Counted from the stretch's first letter, positions 1 to 8,224 are shown. The stretch: 11,352 nucleotides of DNA from Candidatus Sifarchaeum marinoarchaea (GCA_016294985.1 JAECRW010000043.1:1-11352); one strand, 5' to 3'. Numbers and translations are program-made. Notes: generated from the letters alone by a model not told the origin.

Positions 1-1693
1 CTTCAGGAATTCCATAAACTTCAATAATTTTCACTAGTGTAATTTCAGGAAATATTTCTACCAGTGCATCGAAATCTTTGTACTTTTCAGGGCTATATCT
101 TCGAATTAGAAATAAACATGTATTATCCTCAATAAGGTATCTGCTAAACTCAGCTCCATTAAAGTAGTCGCGTATATATCCCACACCAAAAATACGTGGA
201 TATACGTTCCTGCTTTTTGCCATAAACTCGAAACCTTGTCTAGGCATTGGAAAAATGACCGTATCTGCGGAATAATTTTCCTGTTGTAAATACTCTAATG
301 TCTCTTCCCAGCCGTAACCCGACCATCGTCCATCGATAACCATTCTAAAACCTCCGGGAAGTGTTTCCCTTGGGTTAAATATCATCGCACAACTGAAGAA
401 AGCAGTATATGAAAAGCAAAGTGCGATAAAGGAAAGAGAAATTACAGAAGACGGAATCTTCATGTGTATCCGTGTATCTATTAAGATCTCATCAAATTTA
501 TCTAGAATCAAAGTTATGCCAACGCCTGCAACAAGACATGCCGGGGGAACTATAGAAAGGATATATGCTGCACGATGAGTATACGGGATCCATTCTGTAA
601 GCAGCTCTGTTGAGATCCAAATAAGGGGAAGTAGTTCAATTTTTCTTTTCCTTAAGAAAAGCGCACCTATGCCAATGAAAACTAAGATAAACGCTGAAAT
701 CGTGAACATCGATAGCATCCAAGAAAATTGATCATAGAGTATTGTTGGCATATTTAGCAATCTTGAGAACATAGTTGAAGATATTTCTGACGTTTGCGTT
801 CCAGAACTACCTCCCGTGGTCAAATAATGAGTAGATGGGCCAAATCGACGCAATGCACTATAATAGAAAAAAGGATAATAAATGATGGTTGTCAAGATGA
901 AAGACATCCAAATGGAAGTATTCTTTAAATGACTGCGTATTTCCTTTGTTAAAAGTAAATAAAAAAAGAGTATTATAGCAATCTTTAGGCCTAACAGTTT
1001 AGCATCAATTGCTAATCCAAATAACACACCGCCAAGTAGTATTGATAGGTCATTAGTTCTTTTAAAACCATAAGTATAACATAGAATCGAACCAGTGATG
1101 AGGCTGCTTAAAACTGGGTCTTGAAATGCCAAACGCGAAAAAAATACATCATAAGGGATAATTGAGTGCATAAGCGCAGAAATAAGACCAACTTTCGTTC
1201 CGAATAAGATTCGACCTAACTTATAAACGAACAAGATAGATAAAACACTAGCAAAAGCAGAAACAACTCTTATTGCGAATAGATTCATGCCAAAGATATT
1301 AAAGGATAAGGCAAAGAGTATTGCGACAAGTGGCGGCTTTCCAGCCATCCGAGTAGTTAGAAGAAGCCAGCGAAAATCATCTAAAGCAAAAGTACGTTGT
1401 ATAACTTCACCCCAGAGCCCCCAGGTAGCTTCATCAATGTATACAGGAACCCAGGTGGCCAGTTGCCATAGGCGAAAAAAGATACCGATAATAAGGATGA
1501 GTATTAAGCTCCATCTTTCAACATTTAAGGATTTCAAATCATAAATATAGTTGATTATTGAAGACTTTGAAACGATTGACTTAAAATTAGAAGTAATATC
1601 TCGTCTTTTATAGAAAAAATAAACGCTACATACAAACACAAGCAGTGCAAAAATAGAATAGAGAACCAGCCTAACCAATGATCTCGAAACCAT
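1..1693 (-). CDS. GT39/PMT-like polytopic membrane glycosyltransferase (3' end cut by window edge)
   Basis: An uninterrupted frame runs from ATG at 1693 to the left edge (564 codons); the stop lies outside. The protein is an integral membrane glycosyltransferase of the GT-C fold (ArnT/PMT/GT39 type), expected to move a sugar from a polyprenyl-phosphate donor to an acceptor on the outer face of the membrane. Residues 5-28 and 61-77 are the first membrane helices. The acidic catalytic-type motif YIDEA (D87, E88) follows the second helix, as in the family. GKPPL (118-122) and SRLAFQDP (186-193) match the usual next signatures. About ten helices follow, then a soluble C-terminal part from about residue 450, probably extracytoplasmic. 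A Shine-Dalgarno AAAGGAG (1702-1708) sits 8 nt before the ATG. The fold is well supported; donor and acceptor cannot be read from sequence. Family lengths suggest little is missing. Confidence 0.85.
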   Translation of the reverse strand, partial: MVSRSLVRLVLYSIFALLVFVCSVYFFYKRRDITSNFKSIVSKSSIINYIYDLKSLNVERWSLILILIIGIFFRLWQLATWVPVYIDEATWGLWGEVIQRTFALDDFRWLLLTTRMAGKPPLVAILFALSFNIFGMNLFAIRVVSAFASVLSILFVYKLGRILFGTKVGLISALMHSIIPYDVFFSRLAFQDPVLSSLITGSILCYTYGFKRTNDLSILLGGVLFGLAIDAKLLGLKIAIILFFYLLLTKEIRSHLKNTSIWMSFILTTIIYYPFFYYSALRRFGPSTHYLTTGGSSGTQTSEISSTMFSRLLNMPTILYDQFSWMLSMFTISAFILVFIGIGALFLRKRKIELLPLIWISTELLTEWIPYTHRAAYILSIVPPACLVAGVGITLILDKFDEILIDTRIHMKIPSSVISLSFIALCFSYTAFFSCAMIFNPRETLPGGFRMVIDGRWSGYGWEETLEYLQQENYSADTVIFPMPRQGFEFMAKSRNVYPRIFGVGYIRDYFNGAEFSRYLIEDNTCLFLIRRYSPEKYKDFDALVEIFPEITLVKIIEVYGIPE

Positions 1694-1742
1694 CTTTTAA
1701 CTCCTTTATTATCTTAGCGATTCTTAAAGTTGGTGTTCTCAT

Positions 1743-1764
1743 TCGCTTTGTGCAAACAAAGTGA
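1743..1764. repeat. Hairpin in the glycosyltransferase 5' leader
   Basis: TCGCTTTGT (1743-1751) and ACAAAGTGA (1756-1764) flank a GCAA tetraloop. Read as plus-strand RNA, all nine pairs form (one G-U) with a GNRA loop. Read as minus-strand RNA, there is one A-C mismatch at the third pair. It lies almost exactly at the predicted transcription start of the minus-strand gene, so its mRNA would begin with this stem. Confidence 0.45.
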
Positions 1765-1781
1765 CATGAAGATAGAATATG

Positions 1782-1797
1782 CGTATTTTAAATCTTT
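1782..1797 (-). promoter_or_regulatory. Archaeal BRE/TATA promoter of the GT39-like gene
   Basis: On the minus strand GAAAAGATTTAAAATACGC reads as a purine-rich BRE followed by a TATA box (TTTAAAATA, 1784-1792). The predicted start is near 1762, giving a leader of about 70 nt. The same TTTAAAATA occurs ahead of the adenine deaminase gene. Confidence 0.5.
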
Positions 1798-2056
1798 TCA
1801 AAAAACTTCAAATTTTCTCGATATAGTAATTTAGTGTTCTTAGGTTTTCAATTTTGTAGATTAACTTATAATCTTAGGGAAAATCTGTTTCAAAGTAAAG
1901 ATCAGCAAAGATAGCTTTTGTTACGGAAATACGGAATCAAGAACAAGATAACTGATATTAGGTTTTGAAATCATTAAAATTGATGTTAATGATAACTTGC
2001 TCATCAAACAAAAAGTCAATAGCAATAGGAATTATTCTTTTTTGCCTTAGTTGCCT

Positions 2057-2084
2057 AAAAAAGTAACGGATGAAAAAGAGAAAA
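2057..2084 (-). terminator. U-tract terminator after adenine deaminase
   Basis: Directly after the stop codon the minus strand reads TTTTCTCTTTTT (2084-2073), then TTTTTT (2062-2057). Oligo-U tracts without a stem are the usual intrinsic termination signal of archaeal RNA polymerase. No stable hairpin accompanies them. Confidence 0.45.
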
Positions 2085-3845
2085 TTATTTGGTAAGTACG
2101 TCCACAATTTTTTGATTTGTAACATCGACTAGCCCTTTGTCGGTAATTTTCAATTCTGGAATCACTGGTAGCGCAATAAACGATATCGTAAAGAAGGGTG
2201 ACTTAAGAGCACAATTTAATTCAGATTTTGCTGTTTTCAGCAAATCTACATAAGCTTTAGCCACTGTCATACCTGATGCATCGCTAATTATGCCACCGAT
2301 TGGAAGTGGAAGTTCTGCAAGGATTTTTCCATCTTTAGCAATAGCTAAACCACCGTTCATTTCTACAATACGATTAACAGCCTTGCTCATATCTTTGGCA
2401 TCCGTTCCAACTACTACTAAATTATGTGAATCATGTGCAACAGAACTTGCCAACGCACCTGCTTGGAGACCAAATCCTTTTACAAACCCTTTACCGATAT
2501 TACCTTCATTTGTATATCTCTCAATGACTGCTACAGCTAATATATCATCTTCAAGATTTGGTTCTAACTTTCCTTTTTTAACAGAGACTGTACCTGATTC
2601 TGAGGTAGTATAAATTGTGCCATCCTCTACACCAATAACGCGAACGGTCTGTGGTTTCTTTTTCCTTGTCTTTATTAAGAGTTGCGATGGTTTTGGAGGA
2701 TTTTGAATCGCAATTGTCTTCTTAATCGATTCTGAAAATACAAACTCTGGGGCGGAAGCCAACAATTGTCCTTCTTTTACAATTAACTTACCATTAAAAA
2801 CGACAGTAGACGGTATTATTGAATCCAAATCATCAAGTATTACTATATCCGCAGTTTTTCCTGGAGTTATGCTTCCAAATGCTTTATCTAATCCTAAATA
2901 TGTAGCCGGATTTACTGTAGCCATTTGAATTGCAGTAACAGGGTCTAAACCACTCTCAACTGCTCTCCTTATGACATAATCCATATGTCCTTTTGTGATA
3001 AGGTCGGATACCGAAAGATCATCGGTAGCGAGCAAGCAGTGCCTTGTATCAATCTTCTTATCAATGATTGCTTTCAAAAGCGGTTCTAAATTTTTGCAGC
3101 CAGTCCCTTCCCTTATTTGGAGCCACATGCCTAGTCTAAGTTTTTCCAGGGCTTCATCTCCTTGTGTGGTCTCGTGATCTGACATAATGCCTGCAGAAAG
3201 ATATGCATTCAATTCTTTTCCAGTAAGACTTGGTGCATGTCCATCTATGACTCTAGCATCTTTTCCTGTTTCTAACTTAGCCAAGATTGTTGGATCTGCA
3301 TGAAGAACACTTGGATAATTCATCATTTCCCCTAGTCCAATTATCGGCGAACGAGGGTACAGTGACAAAAGAGTTGCGATATCGTGTTCGTTAATAGTAT
3401 GTTTTGTAGTTTCCAATTCTGGTGCCGCTGGAACGCATGTCGGAACAAGGAAATAGATCCTTTGAGGTATATTTCTTGCTTCAAGCAAAAATTCCTTAAT
3501 ACCTGCAATTCCTGAAGCGTTTACAATTTCATGTGGATCCCATACAATACTTGTTGTTCCATGCAAAAGCGAGTACTTTGAAAAGTTTGTAGGAGTGAGC
3601 ATACTACTCTCAATGTGGATGTGTGAATCAAAAAATCCTGGTGTCGCGACACCTTTCGTCTTTGCAACAACTGTATCTTTTCCGATTATATCTTCAACTT
3701 CACCAACACGTACGATTTGGTTGTGTGATATTCCTATATCTGCAGGATAAACCTCTTTCGTTATCGTATTTACGATCTCTGATCCTTTTATTACTAAATC
3801 AGCTTTCATCTCACCGAGTGCTGTCTTTATGAGATTTTCTAACAT
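2085..3845 (-). CDS. ade: Adenine deaminase (adenine aminohydrolase), AdeC family
   Basis: Hydrolyses adenine to hypoxanthine and ammonia in cytosolic purine salvage. It is an amidohydrolase-superfamily metalloenzyme, full length at 586 residues (family about 570-600). From the ATG start the AdeC signatures appear in order: the metal-binding PGFFDSHIHIESSML segment near residue 70, then HGTTSIVWDPHEI, VPTCVPAAPELETT, GLGEMMNYP, IDGHAPSLTGKELNAYLSAG with SDHETT, ATDDLSVSDLI, and GKTADIVILDDL. The C-terminal region ends with the VGTDAKDM and PLPIGGI segments typical of the family. I prefer ATG at 3845, since GAGGTGG ends 5 nt upstream; GTG at 3854 (three residues longer, preceded by GAGGG) is also possible. 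It stands alone, divergent from the downstream-facing glycosyltransferase at 4083, with its own promoter and a U-tract terminator. No missing key motif was seen. Confidence 0.95.
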   Translation of the reverse strand: MLENLIKTALGEMKADLVIKGSEIVNTITKEVYPADIGISHNQIVRVGEVEDIIGKDTVVAKTKGVATPGFFDSHIHIESSMLTPTNFSKYSLLHGTTSIVWDPHEIVNASGIAGIKEFLLEARNIPQRIYFLVPTCVPAAPELETTKHTINEHDIATLLSLYPRSPIIGLGEMMNYPSVLHADPTILAKLETGKDARVIDGHAPSLTGKELNAYLSAGIMSDHETTQGDEALEKLRLGMWLQIREGTGCKNLEPLLKAIIDKKIDTRHCLLATDDLSVSDLITKGHMDYVIRRAVESGLDPVTAIQMATVNPATYLGLDKAFGSITPGKTADIVILDDLDSIIPSTVVFNGKLIVKEGQLLASAPEFVFSESIKKTIAIQNPPKPSQLLIKTRKKKPQTVRVIGVEDGTIYTTSESGTVSVKKGKLEPNLEDDILAVAVIERYTNEGNIGKGFVKGFGLQAGALASSVAHDSHNLVVVGTDAKDMSKAVNRIVEMNGGLAIAKDGKILAELPLPIGGIISDASGMTVAKAYVDLLKTAKSELNCALKSPFFTISFIALPVIPELKITDKGLVDVTNQKIVDVLTK

Positions 3846-3914
3846 TTTTTCCACCTCTGCCCTCTTCGGAGCTTTTTAATTGTTATCAACTTTGCACTTT
3901 ATCGTCCATTAGAT

Positions 3915-3925
3915 GTATTTTAAAC
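3915..3925 (-). promoter_or_regulatory. ade: TATA box of the adenine deaminase gene
   Basis: The minus strand reads CCGTTTAAAATACATC, with TTTAAAATA at 3916-3924. A start about 25 nt downstream (near 3895) leaves a leader of about 50 nt containing the GAGGTGG ribosome-binding site. Confidence 0.5.
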
Positions 3926-4044
3926 GGAGTTATTTGTAGTTTGTTGTCAAATCGATATTTCAATACAGAATATAATGAGCACGACTTCTCATTGATTTAT
4001 GAGAAATTATATCTCCATAGAATTTTTAGATTTCGAAACCAAAA

Positions 4045-4057
4045 GTTCTTAAAATAT
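4045..4057 (+). promoter_or_regulatory. Predicted TATA box of the plus-strand glycosyltransferase
   Basis: An A-rich BRE-like stretch is followed by CTTAAAATA (4048-4056). The predicted transcription start is near 4077, only a few nucleotides before the first in-frame start codons at 4083-4091. The mRNA would therefore be leaderless or nearly so, which fits the lack of a clear Shine-Dalgarno. The 9-mer TCTCCATAG occurs on both sides of the box (4012-4020 and 4059-4067). Confidence 0.4.
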
Positions 4058-4082
4058 CTCTCCATAGTGCTGATGAGATCAA

Positions 4083-5462
4083 TTGGTGGTGACTTTTATC
4101 AGAGAAAAGATATCCTTCCTGCAAGTTAGCATAATCTCTTTGTTTAAAAAAATCGGTTCAAAATCCTCTTGGAATAATGATCGCGTTAAAATCTTCTTTT
4201 TAGCCCTTGTAATCTATTTATTTTCACTATCTGTTATTCGGGCCTTTCATTCAGAGGATGAGTTCAGCTACTTCTATCTAGTATATTCTATTGTTGAAAA
4301 CAACAGTTTCATAATCGATCAAACAGTCGCAGGACATCATTTGAATAATACGGAAAACTTCGTAAATTATAATGGAAACTGGTACTCAAAATATCCTCCA
4401 GGATTGCCTTTCCTTGCAATTCCATTTTATCTTATTGGAAGATTCATTTGGCAGTCATTAGGATTCGATGGGTTCCCATTTATAATCATGTGCTCCATTA
4501 GTAGTTTTTCTGCCGCATTTTCTCTCGTCATAGTATATGAGTTCTGTACGTTCTTCAAATTCAGTTATATAGCAAAAAGAGCAACTATTGTCACATATGG
4601 GTTTGGAACAATAGCATGGGTATATGCGAAGACTTTTTTTTCGCACTCTACTGCTACGCTTTTCATATTATTGAGTTTATATTTTTTCATTTCAATGGCA
4701 AGAGATGAAAAAGAGGATTTAGTATACGTAAAGTCGTTACTGTCTGGAATAGCGATAGGGCTTGCTACTCTCATTCGCTATACAAGTTTTCTTTTTGTAT
4801 TTCCTCTGGTCTTTTATTTTCTCCGAAAACCAATGTCTTTGAAAAAGGAGCGAGCAACACTTTTTATTCTCCCTCTCCTAATATTTATTCTGCTCGCTGG
4901 CTGGTATAATTTCATTTGTTTTGACAATCCCTTTATTACAGGCTATCATTTAAATCAACTATATGGAAATGAAACGGAACGATTTACAACTCCTGTTTAC
5001 ATCGGATTATGGGGACTTCTTATTTCTCCTAAAAGGGGGCTGTTTATCTATTCGCCTGTTCTTTTCTTTAGCATCGTCGGCATCAAAAACCTCTATACTG
5101 AAGTGAAAGAAGAGACCATTCTCTTGATAAGTTCTTTTATGATACTGTTGTTAGTCTATTCTGCATGGTGGTATTGGCCTGGTGGTCTTTGTTATGGACC
5201 TCGTTTGCTGCATACAGCAATTCCAATGTTTACAATTCCAATAGGAAAATCCATAGACTCATATAAACACAAGCGGATATTTTGGATCGCCTTTATTGTG
5301 CTTCTATGCTTCAGCATGTATGCACAGTTTGCTGCCGTAGCTACTGACTTCATCACCACAGATTATCCGAAATCATTTGCTGAGATTGGACTGATTGCTG
5401 TATCAAGGAAATTATTCAATGGAGAATTCGATACTATTCTTAGTCGTCTTTTTGGAATCTAA
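4083..5462 (+). CDS. GT-C-type polytopic membrane glycosyltransferase-like protein
   Basis: A 459-residue, highly hydrophobic protein with about ten membrane helices. It belongs by pattern to the GT39/PMT-like GT-C group, which uses polyprenyl-phosphate sugars outside the membrane. After the first helix (about 36-54) comes the acidic motif HSEDE (D59, E60), then YSKYPPGLPFLAIP (101-114), SHSTATLF near 187-194, DNP (281-283), SPKRGLFIYSP (315-325) and GGLCYGPRLL (367-376). This series recurs in a subgroup different from the enzyme at the left edge, so the two are not recent duplicates. The first codons are TTG 4083, GTG 4086 and GTG 4089, with no good Shine-Dalgarno; the start is uncertain by a few residues, and TTG at 4140 cannot be excluded. 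Its stop is 5 bp from the stop of the convergent hydrolase gene. Sugar and acceptor are unknown. Confidence 0.82.
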   Translation: MVVTFIREKISFLQVSIISLFKKIGSKSSWNNDRVKIFFLALVIYLFSLSVIRAFHSEDEFSYFYLVYSIVENNSFIIDQTVAGHHLNNTENFVNYNGNWYSKYPPGLPFLAIPFYLIGRFIWQSLGFDGFPFIIMCSISSFSAAFSLVIVYEFCTFFKFSYIAKRATIVTYGFGTIAWVYAKTFFSHSTATLFILLSLYFFISMARDEKEDLVYVKSLLSGIAIGLATLIRYTSFLFVFPLVFYFLRKPMSLKKERATLFILPLLIFILLAGWYNFICFDNPFITGYHLNQLYGNETERFTTPVYIGLWGLLISPKRGLFIYSPVLFFSIVGIKNLYTEVKEETILLISSFMILLLVYSAWWYWPGGLCYGPRLLHTAIPMFTIPIGKSIDSYKHKRIFWIAFIVLLCFSMYAQFAAVATDFITTDYPKSFAEIGLIAVSRKLFNGEFDTILSRLFGI

Positions 5463-5467
5463 ATGCA

Positions 5468-6142
5468 TTACAAATAGATTCTTGCGACCTCATAAGATTT
5501 CTTTATATGAAGTTGACCATTATTGACGACATCCATATGTCCTGGCGCTAAAAGGCCTATGTCTAAATCTGCCAAACGTTTTAGAGAATTTATAAGATCC
5601 TCGTTATTACCTCCTGGAGGTAAATCTGTACGCCCAAAACCCCCATTAGCAAAAACAGTGTCACCTGAGAATAATATGTGTTTGTTTTCTTCATACAGGC
5701 AAATACTCCCACAAGTATGTCCAGGTGTATGAAGTACTTTAAAATGAAATTCATCCCATTCAATAATATCGCCTTCTTTCAATGTGGAAGTGATTGGCGT
5801 TCTTTGTAACTGAATAGAGAAAATTTCTGCTGCTGTTGCACTCATATCGCCTTCTTCGACATAGCGTGACTCGTATTCGTGAATGCTAATGTCTGCAGAC
5901 GTACACTCCACTAATTTATTCAATCCACCGATATGGTCAATATGTGAATGTGTTAAAACAATCTTTTCAAGATTTTCTACTGGGATGTTGGATTTTTGCA
6001 TTGCATCAGTTAGATAATGTGCGTTTAAACCAGTATCGATGACTAGATATGTATCTTGACCTATTAAATAGACGTTAGAAGTAAAACTCTCTGAAACACG
6101 GAGCATCTGTATTTTTGGCTTGATTTCGATTAGATCTGACAA
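5468..6142 (-). CDS. Metallo-beta-lactamase-fold hydrolase, glyoxalase II-like
   Basis: A complete single-domain MBL hydrolase of 224 residues, expected to be a cytosolic di-metal enzyme acting on a thioester or similar bond. The metal ligands are all present: H65-S-H67-I-D69-H70 in LTHSHIDHIGG, H142 in TPGHTCGSICLY, D161 in FSGDTVF and H202 in APGHMDVV. The FGRTDLPPGG segment (169-178) is typical of glyoxalase II-like members. The C-terminal glutathione-binding helices of true hydroxyacylglutathione hydrolases are absent, so the substrate is open. An in-frame TGA lies 12 nt before the TTG at 6142, so TTG is the only sensible start near the N-terminus; GAGG lies about 10 nt upstream. The gene follows the longin-like/coiled-coil gene by 39 bp on the same strand with no terminator, implying one transcript. 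Confidence 0.9.
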   Translation of the reverse strand: MSDLIEIKPKIQMLRVSESFTSNVYLIGQDTYLVIDTGLNAHYLTDAMQKSNIPVENLEKIVLTHSHIDHIGGLNKLVECTSADISIHEYESRYVEEGDMSATAAEIFSIQLQRTPITSTLKEGDIIEWDEFHFKVLHTPGHTCGSICLYEENKHILFSGDTVFANGGFGRTDLPPGGNNEDLINSLKRLADLDIGLLAPGHMDVVNNGQLHIKKSYEVARIYL

Positions 6143-6181
6143 TTTTGTCTTGCCTCACAAAAAGCGATTAGTTTAGGTTCT

Positions 6182-8224
6182 TTATCTTCGGAAAGCTTCA
6201 ATGCACGCTAGGCTCATTCTCTCATATTCTTTACTTGAAATCAGTTTCTGTTCAAGAAGTTGCTTTAATCCGTCGTAAAGCAAGGGTTCAATCTCTTTGT
6301 CCTTTAAGAAATTATTTTGCGTACCGACTGAGTCGAAAATTCTCTTGAGTTCTTGACGTTCTTCTATTGCTATTTCAAGACGCTTCTTAACATCATCAAA
6401 AAAAAGTGGATCAACACTTATTGATATTTTTTTGCTTAGAGGTTTATATTTTGAATGAAGGTAGCAAGGTGGGATCACAACGAATCTTGATACCTCTTCA
6501 TTCTCTATATTGACGAATTTTGTGATGTAACACGGCATATAAGAAATAATTGCATGCTTTGTAAGAGCGGCAGGAATAGACCCTGAAGGAATAATGAATG
6601 TATTGAGATCTTCCAGTTCGTCTTTTATTCCTTGTTTCATAGTATCTATCATGCCTAAGAGTTTATCTCGCTTTGCTTCTAAAATCTCTTTTGAAACGCC
6701 TATTGAGGCGAGTTTTTCTTCAAGTTCTCTTTTTTGAAGAATAATACGCTCGTTTTGCTCGCTAACTAAGTTGTTGTATTTCACGACAATTTCTTTAATT
6801 GCTTTCTGAAGAGAATACTGAAGTTCATCATGTTTTATTTCGATTTTGTTAAGAGTATCTTCCGTGTCATGGAACGCAGATTCGATACTGCTTAGTAAAA
6901 GGCGAATGCGACGTACATTTTCTTTAAATGCTTGCGTTAACTCTTCGTGCGATGTAGAAGGCGTAGACTGTAAGATTTGTCCAGAAAACCTTAGTAGTGA
7001 CTTTGTGTTTTCGCCTAATATCTTTGCTTCCGTTAGAAATATTTGATATAGTTCTTCAATATCACTTTGCTCATTAAATTCTTTACTTTCAATTTCCTTT
7101 TCTCGTTGTAACGCTAATTTTTCTGTTGTCTTCTTCACTTCAGCTTTTGTAACTCCAAATTTATTTGAAAACTCTTCATTAATTTCTCTTAGTATGTTAT
7201 CAAGTTCTCTTTTCCAATCATTCGTAGTTGTTATTAAAACACGTTCCAGTTGGTCTAAGCTCTGTGTAGTTAGTTTGGTTAATTCAAAGTATTCTTCAAG
7301 CGTTTTTCCATAAACTACTGCCTTATTCTCTGATAACACAGAACGGAGCGGCTCACTAAAAATTTTAGAAGGTTCATAATATTGTACCGTTAGCAATATT
7401 TTCAACATTGCTTTTAAAAATTCAGGCTCAATTAATGCATCGAGATTTATTTCTTTTTTAGACACTTGGTCTAGTAAAACTTCACATTTATCGAGAGCAA
7501 TTAAGGAATTAGGTGCCGATGTTTTCAAAATCTCTTCGAAAGATTTGAGAGTAATCGGTTTTGTAATAACTCTTTTTTGTGAGGGTAATGCAAATCCGTC
7601 AACGATTACAGGTCCTTGCTCCGTATTTATAACCCAAAAAGGCCATAAAACCTTTGTCAAATAGTCAAATACCTCACTGGGCTTCTTACGTAATCGTCCT
7701 CCTCCCTTCTCTCTTTCATTCTCTGAAAGTAAAAACATAATTGCGACTTCTTGTTGAAAATTAGTTATTTCTTCATTATTTTCGTCTACAAGGAATGGAA
7801 TTGCAATTATATGATCCATTATATATTCTTGAATCGTTTGGACGATTCTATCAACCTCAGGTTCGAACTCCTTAAAGACACTTACCTCTCCATTCCAATT
7901 TTCTAGAAAAGTAGCCCCATACTTCTCCACAAAACTCGTTTTAATCTCTTCTAATACAGTTTTATATGTACCAAGCTGTTTTTCATCATCTCGATCTATA
8001 CTCATTGAAAAAATAAGGTCATACTTTGGCTCATAAGAATAAAGGAACTTCAGATTCTCCAAATCCATAATCTCAATAGATTTTTCACCTAACTCTGAAA
8101 CAAAGGTGAAAATAGCTGATGTGAAGCTACTTAATAGGTCATCATCTAGATTAAAAGATCTTTGAGTCCAACTGAAGATGTTTTGACCAGAGCTTTTCAA
8201 GATAAGAACATTATGGATCGGCAT
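6182..8224 (-). CDS. Large protein of unknown function: longin/roadblock-like N-terminus, coiled coil, C-terminal domain
   Basis: A 680-residue soluble protein I cannot name. Residues 1-130 have the alpha/beta rhythm of a longin/roadblock-type domain: strand VLILKSSGQNIFSW, helix LLSSFTSAIFTFVSEL, strands at 49-62 and 69-76, helix 84-102, then FLENWNGEVSVFKEFEPEVDRI. Residues about 170-212 hold a glycine- and basic-rich turn and the segment LTKVLWPFWVIN followed by VIVDGFAL, looking like a second conserved unit. Residues about 310-540 are charged heptad-like helices, a probable coiled coil (densest at 430-540). Residues about 541-605 (FIIPSGSIPAALTKHAIISY; RFVVIPPCYL) look like a beta-rich domain, and a helical tail follows. 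No transmembrane helix is evident. ATG at 8224 follows GAGGT by 10 nt. It is the first gene before the MBL hydrolase. The longin assignment is by pattern only; trafficking, scaffold or GTPase-partner roles are speculation. Confidence 0.85.
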   Translation of the reverse strand: MPIHNVLILKSSGQNIFSWTQRSFNLDDDLLSSFTSAIFTFVSELGEKSIEIMDLENLKFLYSYEPKYDLIFSMSIDRDDEKQLGTYKTVLEEIKTSFVEKYGATFLENWNGEVSVFKEFEPEVDRIVQTIQEYIMDHIIAIPFLVDENNEEITNFQQEVAIMFLLSENEREKGGGRLRKKPSEVFDYLTKVLWPFWVINTEQGPVIVDGFALPSQKRVITKPITLKSFEEILKTSAPNSLIALDKCEVLLDQVSKKEINLDALIEPEFLKAMLKILLTVQYYEPSKIFSEPLRSVLSENKAVVYGKTLEEYFELTKLTTQSLDQLERVLITTTNDWKRELDNILREINEEFSNKFGVTKAEVKKTTEKLALQREKEIESKEFNEQSDIEELYQIFLTEAKILGENTKSLLRFSGQILQSTPSTSHEELTQAFKENVRRIRLLLSSIESAFHDTEDTLNKIEIKHDELQYSLQKAIKEIVVKYNNLVSEQNERIILQKRELEEKLASIGVSKEILEAKRDKLLGMIDTMKQGIKDELEDLNTFIIPSGSIPAALTKHAIISYMPCYITKFVNIENEEVSRFVVIPPCYLHSKYKPLSKKISISVDPLFFDDVKKRLEIAIEERQELKRIFDSVGTQNNFLKDKEIEPLLYDGLKQLLEQKLISSKEYERMSLACIEAFRR

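Larger units (their letters stand above)
1694..2084. other. 391-bp intergenic region between glycosyltransferase and adenine deaminase
   Basis: No convincing coding frame is seen on either strand. It holds the glycosyltransferase promoter and leader hairpin near 1743-1797 and the U-tract terminator of the adenine deaminase gene at 2057-2084. Between them lie an 8-bp AT-rich inverted repeat, ATCATTAA (1970-1977) and TTAATGAT (1986-1993), and a tandem TACGGAA (1922-1928 and 1930-1936). The two short repeats have no assigned role. Confidence 0.6.

Noticed and set aside
1287..1544. Plus-strand 85-codon frame.
   Set aside because: It lies antisense to the left-edge glycosyltransferase, whose family motifs (DEA, GKPPL) fall in this very region.
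2290..3832. Several plus-strand frames (2290-2613, 2995-3177, 3623-3832).
   Set aside because: All are antisense shadows of the adenine deaminase gene, whose protein is clearly conserved.
3941..4129. Plus-strand reading frame of 62 codons, with an inner ATG at 4073, just before the second glycosyltransferase.
   Set aside because: Its composition is not protein-like, it covers the promoter and it overlaps the start of the real gene. The 18-residue inner frame from 4073 could be a leader peptide, but nothing supports it.
4458..4774. Two minus-strand frames inside the second glycosyltransferase.
   Set aside because: They are antisense to membrane-helix coding sequence, with no promoter or ribosome-binding site.
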